From the NCBI GenBank assembly GCA_963665395.2, contig OY762251.1:3410001-3474000 (forward strand): DNA of 64,000 bases, written 5' to 3'. The DNA comes from Bin87 sp963665395 (lineage in GTDB: Bacteria; Chloroflexota; Dehalococcoidia; Lucifugimonadales; UBA3495). The position numbers were made by a program, and so were the translations under genes. The notes below the pieces were generated by a model. That model was not told the origin of the DNA, did no database searches, and was given only the letters and a program-made list of their open reading frames with translations. This document shows, one piece after another, positions 29,024 through 38,147 of the stretch; positions within the stretch are counted from its first letter, which is position 1; every line of letters begins with the position of its first letter.

Positions 29024-29590
29024 CTATTGTGTTGGTTGAGTGTCGTGGTAGATGACGGCGGTCCAGCCCATGTCGTTTTTGCGTTTGGTCGGGATAAACA
29101 ACCGTATCTGTACCGCTGTGCAGTAATTTGGCACTACAAATGTTACGCTGTCGTGGCTCGTTTCGTTCGGTTCAATGGCGATGTCCAAGCCTCTTTTGGT
29201 TATCCTTTGTTGGACGTTCCAAGGGAACTCGGAGTTCCCGTCTTCCGTCCTAAATCTACCATCGGATTCTTGGAAGTACTCTTCCATTTTTTCTTTGATC
29301 GCGTCAGGTGGGTAGGTTGCTATGCCGCGGCATTCCCATTCCAATTGCGCCACTTTGGCTAAGTTCTGAGAACCGTTGTGCAGCTTCGTGGTAACTCCAA
29401 TCTGTACATGGTCAGTGCTGCAAGGCCTGCTACTCGCTTGGAGGCTGACGTTGATAAACGGACGAGAGAATGTCCTGAATTTCACCGCCGCTAGCGCTCC
29501 GGTCGCTACCACGCTGATACCCGTGACTATGTAGAAGCCGATCTGTGCCCACAGTGCGAATTGTTGCAGGAAAGTCAGTTCGGTTGACAT
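29024..29590 (-). CDS. Membrane-anchored hypothetical protein, 188 aa
   Basis: One N-terminal transmembrane helix (WAQIGFYIVTGISVVATGAL, about 13-32) is followed by a soluble domain of about 150 residues rich in beta structure (VSLQASSRPCSTDHVQIGV, then VTFVVPNYCTAVQIRLFIP). No family is recognised. It starts four bases after the preceding gene's stop, so translation is probably coupled. With the proline-rich proteins and the two-span protein it forms a small membrane-associated set. Confidence 0.65.
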   Translation of the reverse strand: MSTELTFLQQFALWAQIGFYIVTGISVVATGALAAVKFRTFSRPFINVSLQASSRPCSTDHVQIGVTTKLHNGSQNLAKVAQLEWECRGIATYPPDAIKEKMEEYFQESDGRFRTEDGNSEFPWNVQQRITKRGLDIAIEPNETSHDSVTFVVPNYCTAVQIRLFIPTKRKNDMGWTAVIYHDTQPTQ

Positions 29591-29593
29591 GGC

Positions 29594-30031
29594 TCATCCA
29601 TACATTAGCGTCAGCCCGTCCAGCACGCGGCAGGGTCGGTTGCGGCTCTTGTGACAAGCATACCACCAACTGCTTTCGCGGGGGTGCGGGTCGGCGATGG
29701 CGCGGGCCAGGTGTTCCGCTTTGTCGGGGCGTTCCGTTCCGGCCATGGCGTCCAACAGCAGGCGAATCTGCAACGCGGCCTCCTCGGAGATGGGGTGGTA
29801 CTGCCGGCCGGTTTCTTCCTGCGGTTGCAGACATTGGTCGTGGTGGTTCCACAGGATAGTGGATACGTGCTGAAAGCAGCGCTGGTACAGCGCGCCGGTG
29901 GCGTACTGCAACAGGCGTCCGTTTTTGCGGGGCGACTTGCCGGCCAGGGTCACGGGCAGGCGACGGTTGCCCCTGAGATCGTGGTCCAGGAGCAGGCCGT
30001 GATCCTTGGCAGTTTCACGCATCAGGGTCAT
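29594..30031 (-). CDS. Hypothetical protein, 145 aa
   Basis: The protein is not recognised. It is basic, with His, Trp and Cys residues (ESSWWYACHKSRNRPCRVLD near the end) and no hydrophobic segment. The ATG follows AAAGGAA with good spacing. It is the first intact gene after the truncated helicase and is coupled to the membrane-anchored protein below it. It may be a leftover partner of the decayed DUF1156/helicase system. Confidence 0.55.
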   Translation of the reverse strand: MTLMRETAKDHGLLLDHDLRGNRRLPVTLAGKSPRKNGRLLQYATGALYQRCFQHVSTILWNHHDQCLQPQEETGRQYHPISEEAALQIRLLLDAMAGTERPDKAEHLARAIADPHPRESSWWYACHKSRNRPCRVLDGLTLMYG

Positions 30032-30049
30032 TTGGTGATTCCTTTCGGG

Positions 30050-30349
30050 TCAGTAGAACGAAACGTTGATGTTGGCTTCGTCCCGATTGTTCAGTTTTTC
30101 CAGCACGGGCTGAGCGGCGTCCGGCTCTAACTGGACGCTCACGTCGCCGACGCTGACGCCGGCTTTGTTCATCATTCTCTTGGCTGGACTAGAGTAGTCC
30201 TTGAACTAGCAGGGTGGCGCGTCGGTGACGTCAACTTGCAACCGCCGGTTCTGCGCTCGCATCGTGATGGCAATCTCGCTGTCGTCGCCTTGGGCGATGC
30301 TGGCAATCTGGTCGGCCAGCTTGCTTGTGGGAGATAAAAATCCCGTTTC
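30050..30349 (-). pseudogene. ORF remnant interrupted by TAG
   Basis: The frame opens after TGA at 30350-30352 and reads SKLADQIASIAQGDDSEIAI, then RRLQVDVTDAPPC, hits TAG at 30206-30208, and continues in the same frame as FKDYSSPAKRMMNKAGVSVG to TGA at 30050. Both halves look coding. No start codon is seen for the first half; the second could start at ATG 30175 (41 aa). It is probably the 3' part of a gene truncated like the helicase next to it. Confidence 0.35.
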
Positions 30350-30534
30350 TCAGGTACTGCCTTGCACCCATCCACCTCATTTCCCATCTTCAGTCGTGTT
30401 AGCGAACAGAGTTCCGTTTCGCATTTCGTCTCCTGGGCTTGTTTTGGCCCGACAGAGTTTTTCTCTGGTGGTACTGCTGTCGGTCGCCCTGCTTGTCAGG
30501 GATAGCTAATGCCGCCGTTGACTAACAGCGGATT

Positions 30535-30566
30535 CATTATGCCAGCGGCGGATCCGCTAGCGCTAC
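30535..30566. repeat. REP-like 32-mer, copy 2
   Basis: It begins CATTATGCCAGCGG. The stem AGCGG / CCGCT flanks a five-base loop. It lies 12 bases after the helicase-remnant stop. See copy 1 at 14030-14061. Confidence 0.55.
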
Positions 30567-30578
30567 CGTCCAGTGCCA

Positions 30579-31600
30579 TCATTTTTTGAAGTGTGGTCTG
30601 GATTGCGTGGTCACGATGCCTATAGAGCACACCACCCGCGTGTTGCTGGCAGGTACTGGTCGGCTTTCGACGCTGCCGTCCGGCTTGGGCAGTTCGGATT
30701 CTAATGACGCCAGGGCGTCGAGCAATTGCTGGCCGGTGGTTTCGTCGTGCATTGGCGTCCTAACCCGTTGATTTACGCTGACGGGTAGTTCTGCGGTGAA
30801 TGCCTCCCGTAGCAACTCCACGCGCCGCAGATACACCTCGTCGGCCTGCTCGTCTAGCCGCAGTTGGCCCAGTTGAGCGTTAACGTACCTCGTTACCTGG
30901 TCGTCGCGTCGGCGCGGTTCTGGTTCTGCCGGCTTGGGTGCCAACTCTTCGGTAAGGGCCGCTACTGCTGCGACGACGCGGGCGTTAGCATCTGGTGGCA
31001 GCAGAACCGCCGGCGTACCCGGCTCGCAAGCTACACGCCGCACCAGTTCGGCGTTGGTGAGCTCCGCGACATCGCCGTCAGAGTTGACAGCGTAGCCCCG
31101 CTTCTCGTCGCCGCTGGCAACCAGCGTGATGGTTGAGCCGGCGTTGGGATGCTCTTCTGCGGTCATTTTCGCCCGCAGGCCGTCTGGCATGAGCCACAGC
31201 CGTTGCCACAGCTCCGGTCGCTCCCGTCGGATGCGGTTAAGCAGGGCATTGGCTTCCTGGGCCACCGCCAGGCTGTCGGAGATGGCGTCGGATTCCTCCG
31301 GCATTTCGCCGTCGTAGATAGCGTAGGTGGAATTCGAGTTGACTCTCTCGCCGTTCTCCGGGATTACGTTGTCCAGCCCAATCAGGTCGTGGAAGGACTG
31401 CACGCGCTCGCTAACCCGTTCCCGGACTCTGGTTTCGCCTTCTACTACAGAGTCGGGCATCATATTGTGCAGGTAGATTTCTGCGCGCTCGGTGGTGATG
31501 CGGTCAACCCGCCCGAAACGCTGGATCAGCGTCACCGGGTTCCAGTGCAGATCGTAGCTGACGACCCGGTTGTAAGAAAATTGCGAAACTCTGGACTTGG
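30579..31600 (-). pseudogene. C-terminal remnant of a SNF2/DEAD-like helicase
   Basis: The frame contains SYDLHWNPVTLIQRFGRVDR, which is helicase motif VI (QRxGRxxR) with its usual lead-in. About 310 residues follow as the C-terminal domain to the stop at 30579. Upstream of about 31600 the helicase similarity is lost; motifs I to V are missing. The family is the helicase found with DUF1156/DUF499 defence systems, so this and the DUF1156 remnant at 27.7-28.1 kb are probably two pieces of one destroyed system. The annotated M at 31535 is internal. Confidence 0.7.
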
Positions 31601-31941
31601 GTTGGCTGAATCGAAAAGCGGCTAAGGCCGCGACGGGCCGCGATTTCCGTAGTTGCTGAGATTTCAGGAATCCGGGAGGGAAGTGTGTTCCATTGCCAAC
31701 ACATAGTCAAACCCTTTGACCGTCTTGGGCCGCCGCTTGGATACGTCGGTCCGGCTTGGTGCCGCGGACCCCGTTCCTGCCGGAGCTCGTCCCGGCGCCC
31801 TTGCAGCTTGTGCGCGAAAGGCGCTCGCCAAGCTCCGGTGGGGTAGCCTCGTTCTGAACTGTCGCAGGATGAACGCGCTTTGCCGGGCGCATTTCGCCTG
31901 TCCACGCAGAGAGATTTCTTGCATCAGGAGAGAAGGACAAT
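31601..31941. other. Gap at the broken end of the helicase
   Basis: No gene is supported. A minus-strand frame includes VKGFDYVLAMEHTSLPDS, which may be another fragment. The break that removed the helicase N-terminus lies here. Confidence 0.35.
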
Positions 31942-32799
31942 ATGAACACTTGCTGCAACGTTCCAGACCCCGCAGGCCTGGCCACGGCCCGTGAAATCCA
32001 GAAGAAGGTGCGCCCGGCGCAGGTCATACTGGGAGGCTCCCGGGCCGTGAGCGCCCACCGCCCCGACTCCGACGTGGACCTCATCGCTGTGGCGCCGGAC
32101 GACGGCGCCGCAGGGCGGACGAAGGAGATGCTCCGGGAACTCCTGGAGGGAAAGCGCGACGTGCCGTTGGTGAATGCCATGACCATCACGCGGGAGGAGT
32201 TTCGGCGCACAGCGCCCCTGGCCCAGTCCTTCGCCGGGCAGGCCGCCCGCCACGGCGTGACGCCGGACGGCAGGCGCCTGGGCTACCGGCCGGAAAGGGA
32301 GCCCGCCCCGGAGGAGATACGCGAGCTCACCATATTCTGGCTCAGGATGGCGGACAGCCATCGGGAAATGGCGAACTTCATGATGCGGGATCGGGAGCCG
32401 TGCCACCCCGAGGGCCTGGGGAGGGAAATCCAGTGGGGAGTGGAGCGGTCATTCAAGGGATTGCTGGCAGCCGGCAACGACGGGACTAGGTTTCGCCGGG
32501 ACGCGGCACTGATGTGGCAGCATTCGGAAAGCGTCCGTCCGATCCGGGACCGGAACGGCGCCAAGGCCGTGGCGGACCTGCTGACCGCCACCACGGGACC
32601 GGACGGGCTGGGGTGCCGACTGACCGGGTTCTCCGAGGCTTGGCGGAGGGATGCCGCGGCGCCGGAACTGACCCCAACGGAATGGGCAGCCGTGCGGCGC
32701 TGCGTACCGGCAGCGCTGGACGCCCTGATCGCGGAGGCGCTGGCCCGGTCGGGAGCGACCCGGGAGGACCTGCCGCAGGAAAGAAGGGGCCGACGGTAG
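31942..32799 (+). CDS. MNT nucleotidyltransferase fused to a HEPN-like helical domain
   Basis: A 285-residue protein. The N-terminal 110 residues hold the minimal nucleotidyltransferase motif GGSRAVSAHRPDSDVDLIAV (GS plus D-x-D) and a later acidic strand. The C-terminal 160 residues are helical and HEPN-like (LTIFWLRMADSHREMANFMM, then ERSFKGLLAAGND). MNT and HEPN proteins usually form a two-gene toxin-antitoxin pair in which the transferase silences the RNase; here they are one chain. A canonical RX4-6H HEPN motif is not obvious, so the RNase may be inactive or divergent. A purine-rich ribosome site precedes the ATG. Part of the gene is repeated at 27646-27679. Confidence 0.65.
   Translation: MNTCCNVPDPAGLATAREIQKKVRPAQVILGGSRAVSAHRPDSDVDLIAVAPDDGAAGRTKEMLRELLEGKRDVPLVNAMTITREEFRRTAPLAQSFAGQAARHGVTPDGRRLGYRPEREPAPEEIRELTIFWLRMADSHREMANFMMRDREPCHPEGLGREIQWGVERSFKGLLAAGNDGTRFRRDAALMWQHSESVRPIRDRNGAKAVADLLTATTGPDGLGCRLTGFSEAWRRDAAAPELTPTEWAAVRRCVPAALDALIAEALARSGATREDLPQERRGRR
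32420..32453. repeat. 34-bp repeat, copy 2 (inside the MNT-HEPN gene)
   Basis: It matches 27646-27679 with one difference and encodes REIQWGVERS in the intact gene. The two copies are direct, 4.8 kb apart. Confidence 0.75.
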
Positions 32800-33154
32800 C
32801 CGGGCTGGCCGCCGCCGGCGCAAAGCCGGCAGTGATTTACGCTTCGCCGAATCATCCGCCAACCCGCGGCGACCCGAGCGGAGAGCCCGGCAACGCTTGA
32901 GGCCGGTGCCAATACGGCTCAGACTGCCGCCCGCGAGGGGCCGGAACGGCCCGTCTTCGCAAACCAGCGGAACAGTGAACTTTCCGTGTGATGGCCGGAA
33001 TCCGCCACCGTAGAGGCGCGCCCGCGCAGACTTCCATACCGGGCGGGCTTCCTTGATTGAGTGCAATGCGAAACCCGTTGCCGTGGTATCAGCACTTGGG
33101 GATTGGCGCTCTCGACGCGCGCCCCCGGAGGCCCCTCGCCGGGCGTTTGCGCCT
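32800..33154. other. Gap between MNT-HEPN and the 235-aa gene
   Basis: No coding frame with a ribosome site was found. There is no T-run terminator. The two flanking genes converge here. Confidence 0.4.
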
Positions 33155-33862
33155 TCAGTCGGCTTCCAGCTTTTCCAGCGCTCTGAGGGCGGCTACCGCG
33201 GCGTCCTGGGCATCGGTCACCGGGCCGGCCATGACGGCGGCGGCCCGCGCCAATTGTTCGCGGTCTTCCAGCAGGTAACTCTGACCGTCGGCGCCGGCCA
33301 GAGCCCGGTTCACGGCGCCTTGAGGCATCTTGGCAGGCAACAGGGTGACCAGGATGGCCTGCAACGCAACTTTGGCGGCGTCGCGGTCGTCGACCAGCGC
33401 CAGCAGTTTGCCGGGTCCGCCGTCGGCGTTCACGCCACGCCGGATTTCCAGCGCTTCCGTCCGGGGGAACGCCGGCTTTGCCACCAGGAACGCCGTGATG
33501 GTCGGGGCCTCCCCGGTTGCTGCGTCCCCTGGTCGGGCGCGGGCTGCGGCTCTGACCGCGATGCGATGCAACGCCCTTTCCCAGGCGTCGGCGGCGCTTC
33601 CCAGTAGCGCGACTATGTCCCGGTCGCCGGCGCTTGTTTCAAGGCGTTCGCCGTTGCCGGGGAGCGCGTCAGCGGTAACGCTTTCAATCTCGTTGGCGGC
33701 CCTTTCACGTGCTTCTCCCTGGGACTGGGCGTGGGTCTCGGCCGCCAGCAGGGTGGCGCTGACCCGTTCTCCAACTTCGGCGAACTCCCTGCCCAACTCG
33801 CCGGCCAGTTCGCTGATCTCCTGCAATCTTTGCCTTTCTGACGAGACGTTGGTGCTGTTCAT
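33155..33862 (-). CDS. Hypothetical helical protein, 235 aa
   Basis: The protein is not recognised. It is alanine- and glutamate-rich, with a likely coiled coil at the N-terminus (ERQRLQEISELAGELGREFA) and no membrane segment. The ATG is preceded by AAGGAGC. Single gene on the minus strand. Confidence 0.6.
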   Translation of the reverse strand: MNSTNVSSERQRLQEISELAGELGREFAEVGERVSATLLAAETHAQSQGEARERAANEIESVTADALPGNGERLETSAGDRDIVALLGSAADAWERALHRIAVRAAARARPGDAATGEAPTITAFLVAKPAFPRTEALEIRRGVNADGGPGKLLALVDDRDAAKVALQAILVTLLPAKMPQGAVNRALAGADGQSYLLEDREQLARAAAVMAGPVTDAQDAAVAALRALEKLEAD

Positions 33863-34014
33863 CTGCGTATTGCTCCTTCCAGGCGGTTTTCCCGTTTACC
33901 AACATTCGGGCGCATCCGTAGGTGGGGCGGTTCATGCAATCAGCGGGGCAGCCGCGCCCGTTGCGTTTTGGCAAGCCCACAGCTGGCCAGGCGTCAGGCG
34001 GTTCCGGCGTCCGG

Positions 34015-34299
34015 TCAGCACTGCCCCACGGCGCCCGGTCCAAACGCGCTGACCAACCGGCCCTGCCAATACCGCTCAATGATGAACGGCGCGTCCAGCG
34101 ACTTGACGCGGTCGCAGTCGGCGCACTCCGTGTCGAGCAGCCGGCGGATACCTTCCTCCTGGCTCAGGGCGGAGGCTGACACCCCGCAGCCGTCGTAGGC
34201 AGCCGGCTGTCCGGCGGCGTTGGTAATGATGAACTGGTCGCGTCCGCACCGGTGGCAATGGACACAGACCATTTGGTTGGGCGGCAGGTTGGCAATCAT
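34015..34299 (-). CDS. Small zinc-ribbon-like protein, copy A (94 aa)
   Basis: Two cysteine pairs (HCHRCG near the start and CADCDRVK in the middle) suggest a zinc-binding fold. The ATG at 34299 is chosen because GGAGG is ten bases before it; the GTG at 34308 touches that site. The protein at 56229-56525 has the same layout (CxxC, a Y-DG-G loop, then ...CxxCxRVKxLDxxFI), so they are paralogues about 22 kb apart. A role in binding nucleic acid or protein is possible but unproven. Confidence 0.65.
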   Translation of the reverse strand: MIANLPPNQMVCVHCHRCGRDQFIITNAAGQPAAYDGCGVSASALSQEEGIRRLLDTECADCDRVKSLDAPFIIERYWQGRLVSAFGPGAVGQC

Positions 34300-34651
34300 T
34301 TCCGGCACTCCTCCGTGATGTAATCGTGGGCAGCGCGGCTCCGGCGACGCGGCGCGGCGCGGCAGGTTGCAATTCCATGCTACCGTCGCGGCCCTGAGGA
34401 CGGCTACTTCCTGCCGTCACCCATTGCTTGTCGTAATGTCGCCGAGATCGGAGCGACGGGCGCATTGCCTCGGATGAGCAAGCCGGCCCCGCGCGCCAAC
34501 CCACAGCCGCGCTCCACCGCCGTTGTTGTATCGCCGCAATGAAGAGTCTCGGTATCCGTTGGCGATTACCAGGGGTTCATTTGAACGGCTTGACCTTTGC
34601 CAGGCCCAGGCCCAGACCACAAAGAAAGAATGAAAGGAGCAAGCGAACCGA
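34300..34651. other. Gap upstream of the 34.65-kb operon
   Basis: No gene is seen. It should contain the divergent promoters of the zinc-ribbon gene and of the gene at 34652. Confidence 0.4.
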
Positions 34652-35023
34652 ATGCGAAACCTCTACCACATCCCCGTTACCCAGGCCCATCTGGACGCCG
34701 GTCAAAGCGGCGCGCTGACCGGCCCCGCCGGCGGAGTTGTGCTCATCTTTCAACAGGAGCGAATCGTCGCCAGGGCCGCCCTGGACGCCCTGCGCGCTCT
34801 GGGTGAACCCGTCAAGGCAGTGCACGCCGGCTTCGCCAATACTACCGTCGTGCTGGAGGACGGCCAGGAGCTGGCCTACTACTGGTGCGACGACGGCATC
34901 GCGCTGATGGCATTGTGCGACTCCGGCCGCGCCGCCGAGCTGCAACCCCGGACCGTCCTGCTGATGGACCGGCCCACCTACGCGGAGTATTGCGCCGCCA
35001 ATCCGCGTTCCGTACCCAGCTAG
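34652..35023 (+). CDS. Hypothetical protein, 123 aa
   Basis: It begins RNLYHIPVTQAHLDAGQSG and has an alternating hydrophobic pattern (VVLIFQQERIVARAALDAL, then LAYYWCDDGIALMALCD) typical of a small alpha/beta protein. The ATG follows AAAGGAGC by about a dozen bases. The paralogous-family gene at 35137 follows on the same strand after 113 bases, with its own good ribosome site. Not recognised. Confidence 0.65.
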   Translation: MRNLYHIPVTQAHLDAGQSGALTGPAGGVVLIFQQERIVARAALDALRALGEPVKAVHAGFANTTVVLEDGQELAYYWCDDGIALMALCDSGRAAELQPRTVLLMDRPTYAEYCAANPRSVPS

Positions 35024-35136
35024 CGAGGGCGCCGTTAGTCGTCCGTCGGTTGCCCTCACCCGGGCGGGCGCCAGCATCAACCGGCGCGGTGGCCCAATCT
35101 CTCACTACAAGTTTCACCATTTTCAGGAGGTTAAGA

Positions 35137-35655
35137 GTGGCTTCACGAGCCATCATCGGCAAAGTTGACCGTCAAGGGAACGGCCAGGCCATCTTTCTGG
35201 GGCACGGCTGCTATCCCGACGACGCGGGCGCGATGCTGCTGCAACACTACTCGGAGGAGGAATCAATCGACCGGCTCATCGGTTCGGGAGCCATAATGCG
35301 GCTGGCGCCCACGCCGGAAAATTCGATTACCTACTTCCGGCACTACAATCAACCCTGGGAGCGTTGCCGCCCCTATGCGTTCCGCGGCGGAACCGACCGG
35401 TTCTTCGCCAACTACTGGAGTCCGGGCCCCGAATGGCTCTACGTCTGGACGCCGGACGGCTGGCTGGCCAGCGCGGCGATGCCGGGCGCGCCGCCCGACT
35501 GCTATTACGCTGACTCGGAGGCCCTGCGAGACGAAGATCCCGAATGGCGGGAGTGGCTGCGCCGGACGCGGGAGTTCCAGCGGCCGCAGCCGCTCCACTC
35601 CCTGATCATCGCCTACCGCGCTCAACAGCCCGGTTCCGGGGAGGAAAGCCCGTAG
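35137..35655 (+). CDS. Conserved small protein, family 'RAIIGKVDR', copy 1 (172 aa)
   Basis: The GTG start follows AGGAGG with ideal spacing. It begins ASRAIIGKVDRQGNGQAIFL and contains SPGPEWLYVWTPDGWLAS and EWREWLRRTREFQ. Copy 2 at 53914-54432 has exactly the same length and roughly three quarters identity by eye, and a broken third member is at 53128-53793. No domain is recognised; the aromatic-rich centre suggests a compact beta fold. Duplication around the surface-protein block suggests the genes move or act as part of the element. Confidence 0.7.
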   Translation: MASRAIIGKVDRQGNGQAIFLGHGCYPDDAGAMLLQHYSEEESIDRLIGSGAIMRLAPTPENSITYFRHYNQPWERCRPYAFRGGTDRFFANYWSPGPEWLYVWTPDGWLASAAMPGAPPDCYYADSEALRDEDPEWREWLRRTREFQRPQPLHSLIIAYRAQQPGSGEESP

Positions 35656-35786
35656 TCAACGGTCGGTATTGATTTATTGATTGGACCGGAACTGGTCGCG
35701 CCAAACCTGGTCAAGTGCGGTCAGTCAGTCGCGCCGAGACTCGGTCTCACTTGCCACGTCGTCGTGTATTTCCGCAATGCGGCTAC

Positions 35787-38147
35787 CTACAGTTGATCAA
35801 ACAAGTCTGGTTCTGGGGTAAGAACCGCAACCGAGTACGGGACATCTCCTTGCTCCAGGTTCACACCGACGCACACTGCCCCGCGTGATTTTTGGGCGTT
35901 ATCCTCCCCGAGGAAATCGGCTATCACCGCATCTCGCTTTTCACGATAAGCACTGAGATAAGGATAGAAAGCGACGCAGAATTGCCGTTCAGCTGGGACG
36001 GTGAGGTACTCGACCCATGTACGCGGCTCTTCATCCCTCTTTCGCAGTACACGGTCGCTCAGATTCGCAAACCGCCGCTCCATCTTTTTCTGATCGTCGT
36101 AGGGCACATTCAACAGCACGAGGGCTATGTCGAGCCGATGCACATTCAGGTCGCGGTCGAGGCGCCGGAGCATCCTGGCCCACCGGGGAGTTAATCTCAA
36201 TGCAGGCTTGTCGACTGCCACGCCAAGCTGCTGCCCAACGAAGTACGGGTCCAACTGTTTGGACATCAGCGAAAGACCAACGAAGCTGTCGCCAGAAAAT
36301 TCGACCTCGCCAATGTTGAAACCGCGATCCAGGTAAAAGCCGAGCACGTCCATCTCGTACCCGTGTAACCGCAGGCGGGTACCTAATTCCCTGCGACGGA
36401 AGAGGTAGTGCACCTTCTCGGATTGGAGGTCAAGGACTTCGAAGATAACCATCAAGTCCGTCAGGCTGAACACTTGGGCAAGCTTGGATGCTTCCCTATC
36501 GCTGATCCCTGACTCGGCAAGGCTGCGCAAGTTGCTCAGGAATCCGAACTGTTCCATGGTCACCGTCAGGGGCAAGAAATACCGGACCTCACTTACGTCG
36601 ATCGTATTTTCCACGCCGGACTTGGTAACAAACGATTGTGGGCCCTCGGTCCTTTCAAGAACCCGAATGAACCGATAAGCCTGATCGGCTGGCTCCACAA
36701 TCAGCTGCCTTACGGTATCCACAAGCCGCTTGGGCGCCCCACGTTGCGCCGGGGGAGTGAGCGAGCCGGATTTTGCCTCTACAACAATTGCAACTGAACC
36801 CAACACCAGTGTCAGATCATTCTCTCCGTTGTTCCCGATACCATCGTCCCACATACTTCCGCGGTATATCTTTCCGCCAGGGAAGCCGGCTTTGAAAAGG
36901 CGTTCGACTTCATCCTCAAGATACCGTGCCTTCCGGTCACGATATTTCTGGTCCAAGGCACGGTCCTCGGCTACAAGGCTCTCAAGCAAGCCGAAAATGT
37001 AGTGGGGGATATATCCTGCCAAGGCCAGAAAGTAAGTTTCGTCGTCGATCTTGATAAACGGCCGTTTCCATACTGGATTGTCGAGGATCGCCCATTCCTT
37101 TTTGAAATCCCCAAGATCGCCGAATTCGAGCGCCAACTTATCAATGACGGTCTTGACCGCCTGCCGGTCAATGGGTTGCCCGTATGCTTCTACCACATCG
37201 TCCAAGGTGAAGGTGAAACAATCCGCGAGCCTCATGTCCGAGTGGTACACCAGCCATGCCTTCATGCTGCGCAGGCTCCTTCCCACGAGATCAAATAGCC
37301 AGTCGGCGTCGAAATCTCCGGCATCAGGGAAAGACTCCATGTACGAAGCCGCTACCGACCGGTAGCTCTTTTCTCGGTAAAAATGAGCCACCCGCTCGCG
37401 ATGGTCATTTAGACGGCCTATCGCTATTTCGGGCAGATGGAACAGAGCGTCCACCAATTGGACTGGGTCAACCCCGTGGACGCTGGCGAAATCGTCGCGT
37501 GTCGTTTCCGGCAAATCGCGCGCTATTTTTTGGATATGGTGTGGGTATCCGGGATTACGCACCGACATCGTCTGGGTTCTCATATTTGAGAGGGCGAAAT
37601 TCCATTCACTTTCACCCGCAATTTGGTCAACGTTGGCCTTGAAGCCACGAAGGATCGCTGCCCGCCCAATGGTGCCCATCAGGTCAAGAAGTCCTGCCGA
37701 GTCCGGGCCTAACGGACTTTGCGAGAATGAGCGCCCTTGCATCAGTGAGAATGCTTGGAGAATCTCCAAGTGGTGCGGATAGAGATCCAACTCTCCGCTT
37801 ATCTCAGGATCCACCCCCGCGGGATGGATCCCGAAGTACCTGCAGCAGTAGGCCAACAAGTGGAGCGCGTCGTACTTCTCGAACCATTCTCCCAGACTGA
37901 AATAGTTGCGCTGGAATTCATCTTCGGCCTTCTGTGCGATCTCCTGAAGCAGCATAATACGTTCTTCGTGCGGCATGGACTCCGGTAGCACAGATGGCAC
38001 CCGGTACAACTTCATCGGGACGGGTTTCCACGGGGTTTGCCCTGCCCATGGAGCCGACCGTCTGATGCCGCCGCCTTTTGGTCTTGATTGCTCCTGCCGC
38101 AAGCGACTCTCACGCCTCTTCTGTTTCCGCTGTTTCTTATTCGCCAT
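35787..38147 (-). CDS. Large protein with PD-(D/E)XK nuclease domain (786 aa)
   Basis: Starts at ATG 38147 (ANKKQRKQKRRESR, a strongly basic head that may bind nucleic acid); the frame opens twelve codons earlier. Residues 50-390 are helical without a known domain. Residues 442-461 read ENDLTLVLGSVAIVVEAKSG, where D444, E457 and K459 form the PD-(D/E)XK catalytic triad. The last 300 residues are mixed. Such nucleases often serve as effectors of restriction or abortive defence. It stands alone on its strand between small plus-strand genes, so it could be a single-gene defence protein. Confidence 0.65.
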   Translation of the reverse strand: MANKKQRKQKRRESRLRQEQSRPKGGGIRRSAPWAGQTPWKPVPMKLYRVPSVLPESMPHEERIMLLQEIAQKAEDEFQRNYFSLGEWFEKYDALHLLAYCCRYFGIHPAGVDPEISGELDLYPHHLEILQAFSLMQGRSFSQSPLGPDSAGLLDLMGTIGRAAILRGFKANVDQIAGESEWNFALSNMRTQTMSVRNPGYPHHIQKIARDLPETTRDDFASVHGVDPVQLVDALFHLPEIAIGRLNDHRERVAHFYREKSYRSVAASYMESFPDAGDFDADWLFDLVGRSLRSMKAWLVYHSDMRLADCFTFTLDDVVEAYGQPIDRQAVKTVIDKLALEFGDLGDFKKEWAILDNPVWKRPFIKIDDETYFLALAGYIPHYIFGLLESLVAEDRALDQKYRDRKARYLEDEVERLFKAGFPGGKIYRGSMWDDGIGNNGENDLTLVLGSVAIVVEAKSGSLTPPAQRGAPKRLVDTVRQLIVEPADQAYRFIRVLERTEGPQSFVTKSGVENTIDVSEVRYFLPLTVTMEQFGFLSNLRSLAESGISDREASKLAQVFSLTDLMVIFEVLDLQSEKVHYLFRRRELGTRLRLHGYEMDVLGFYLDRGFNIGEVEFSGDSFVGLSLMSKQLDPYFVGQQLGVAVDKPALRLTPRWARMLRRLDRDLNVHRLDIALVLLNVPYDDQKKMERRFANLSDRVLRKRDEEPRTWVEYLTVPAERQFCVAFYPYLSAYREKRDAVIADFLGEDNAQKSRGAVCVGVNLEQGDVPYSVAVLTPEPDLFDQL

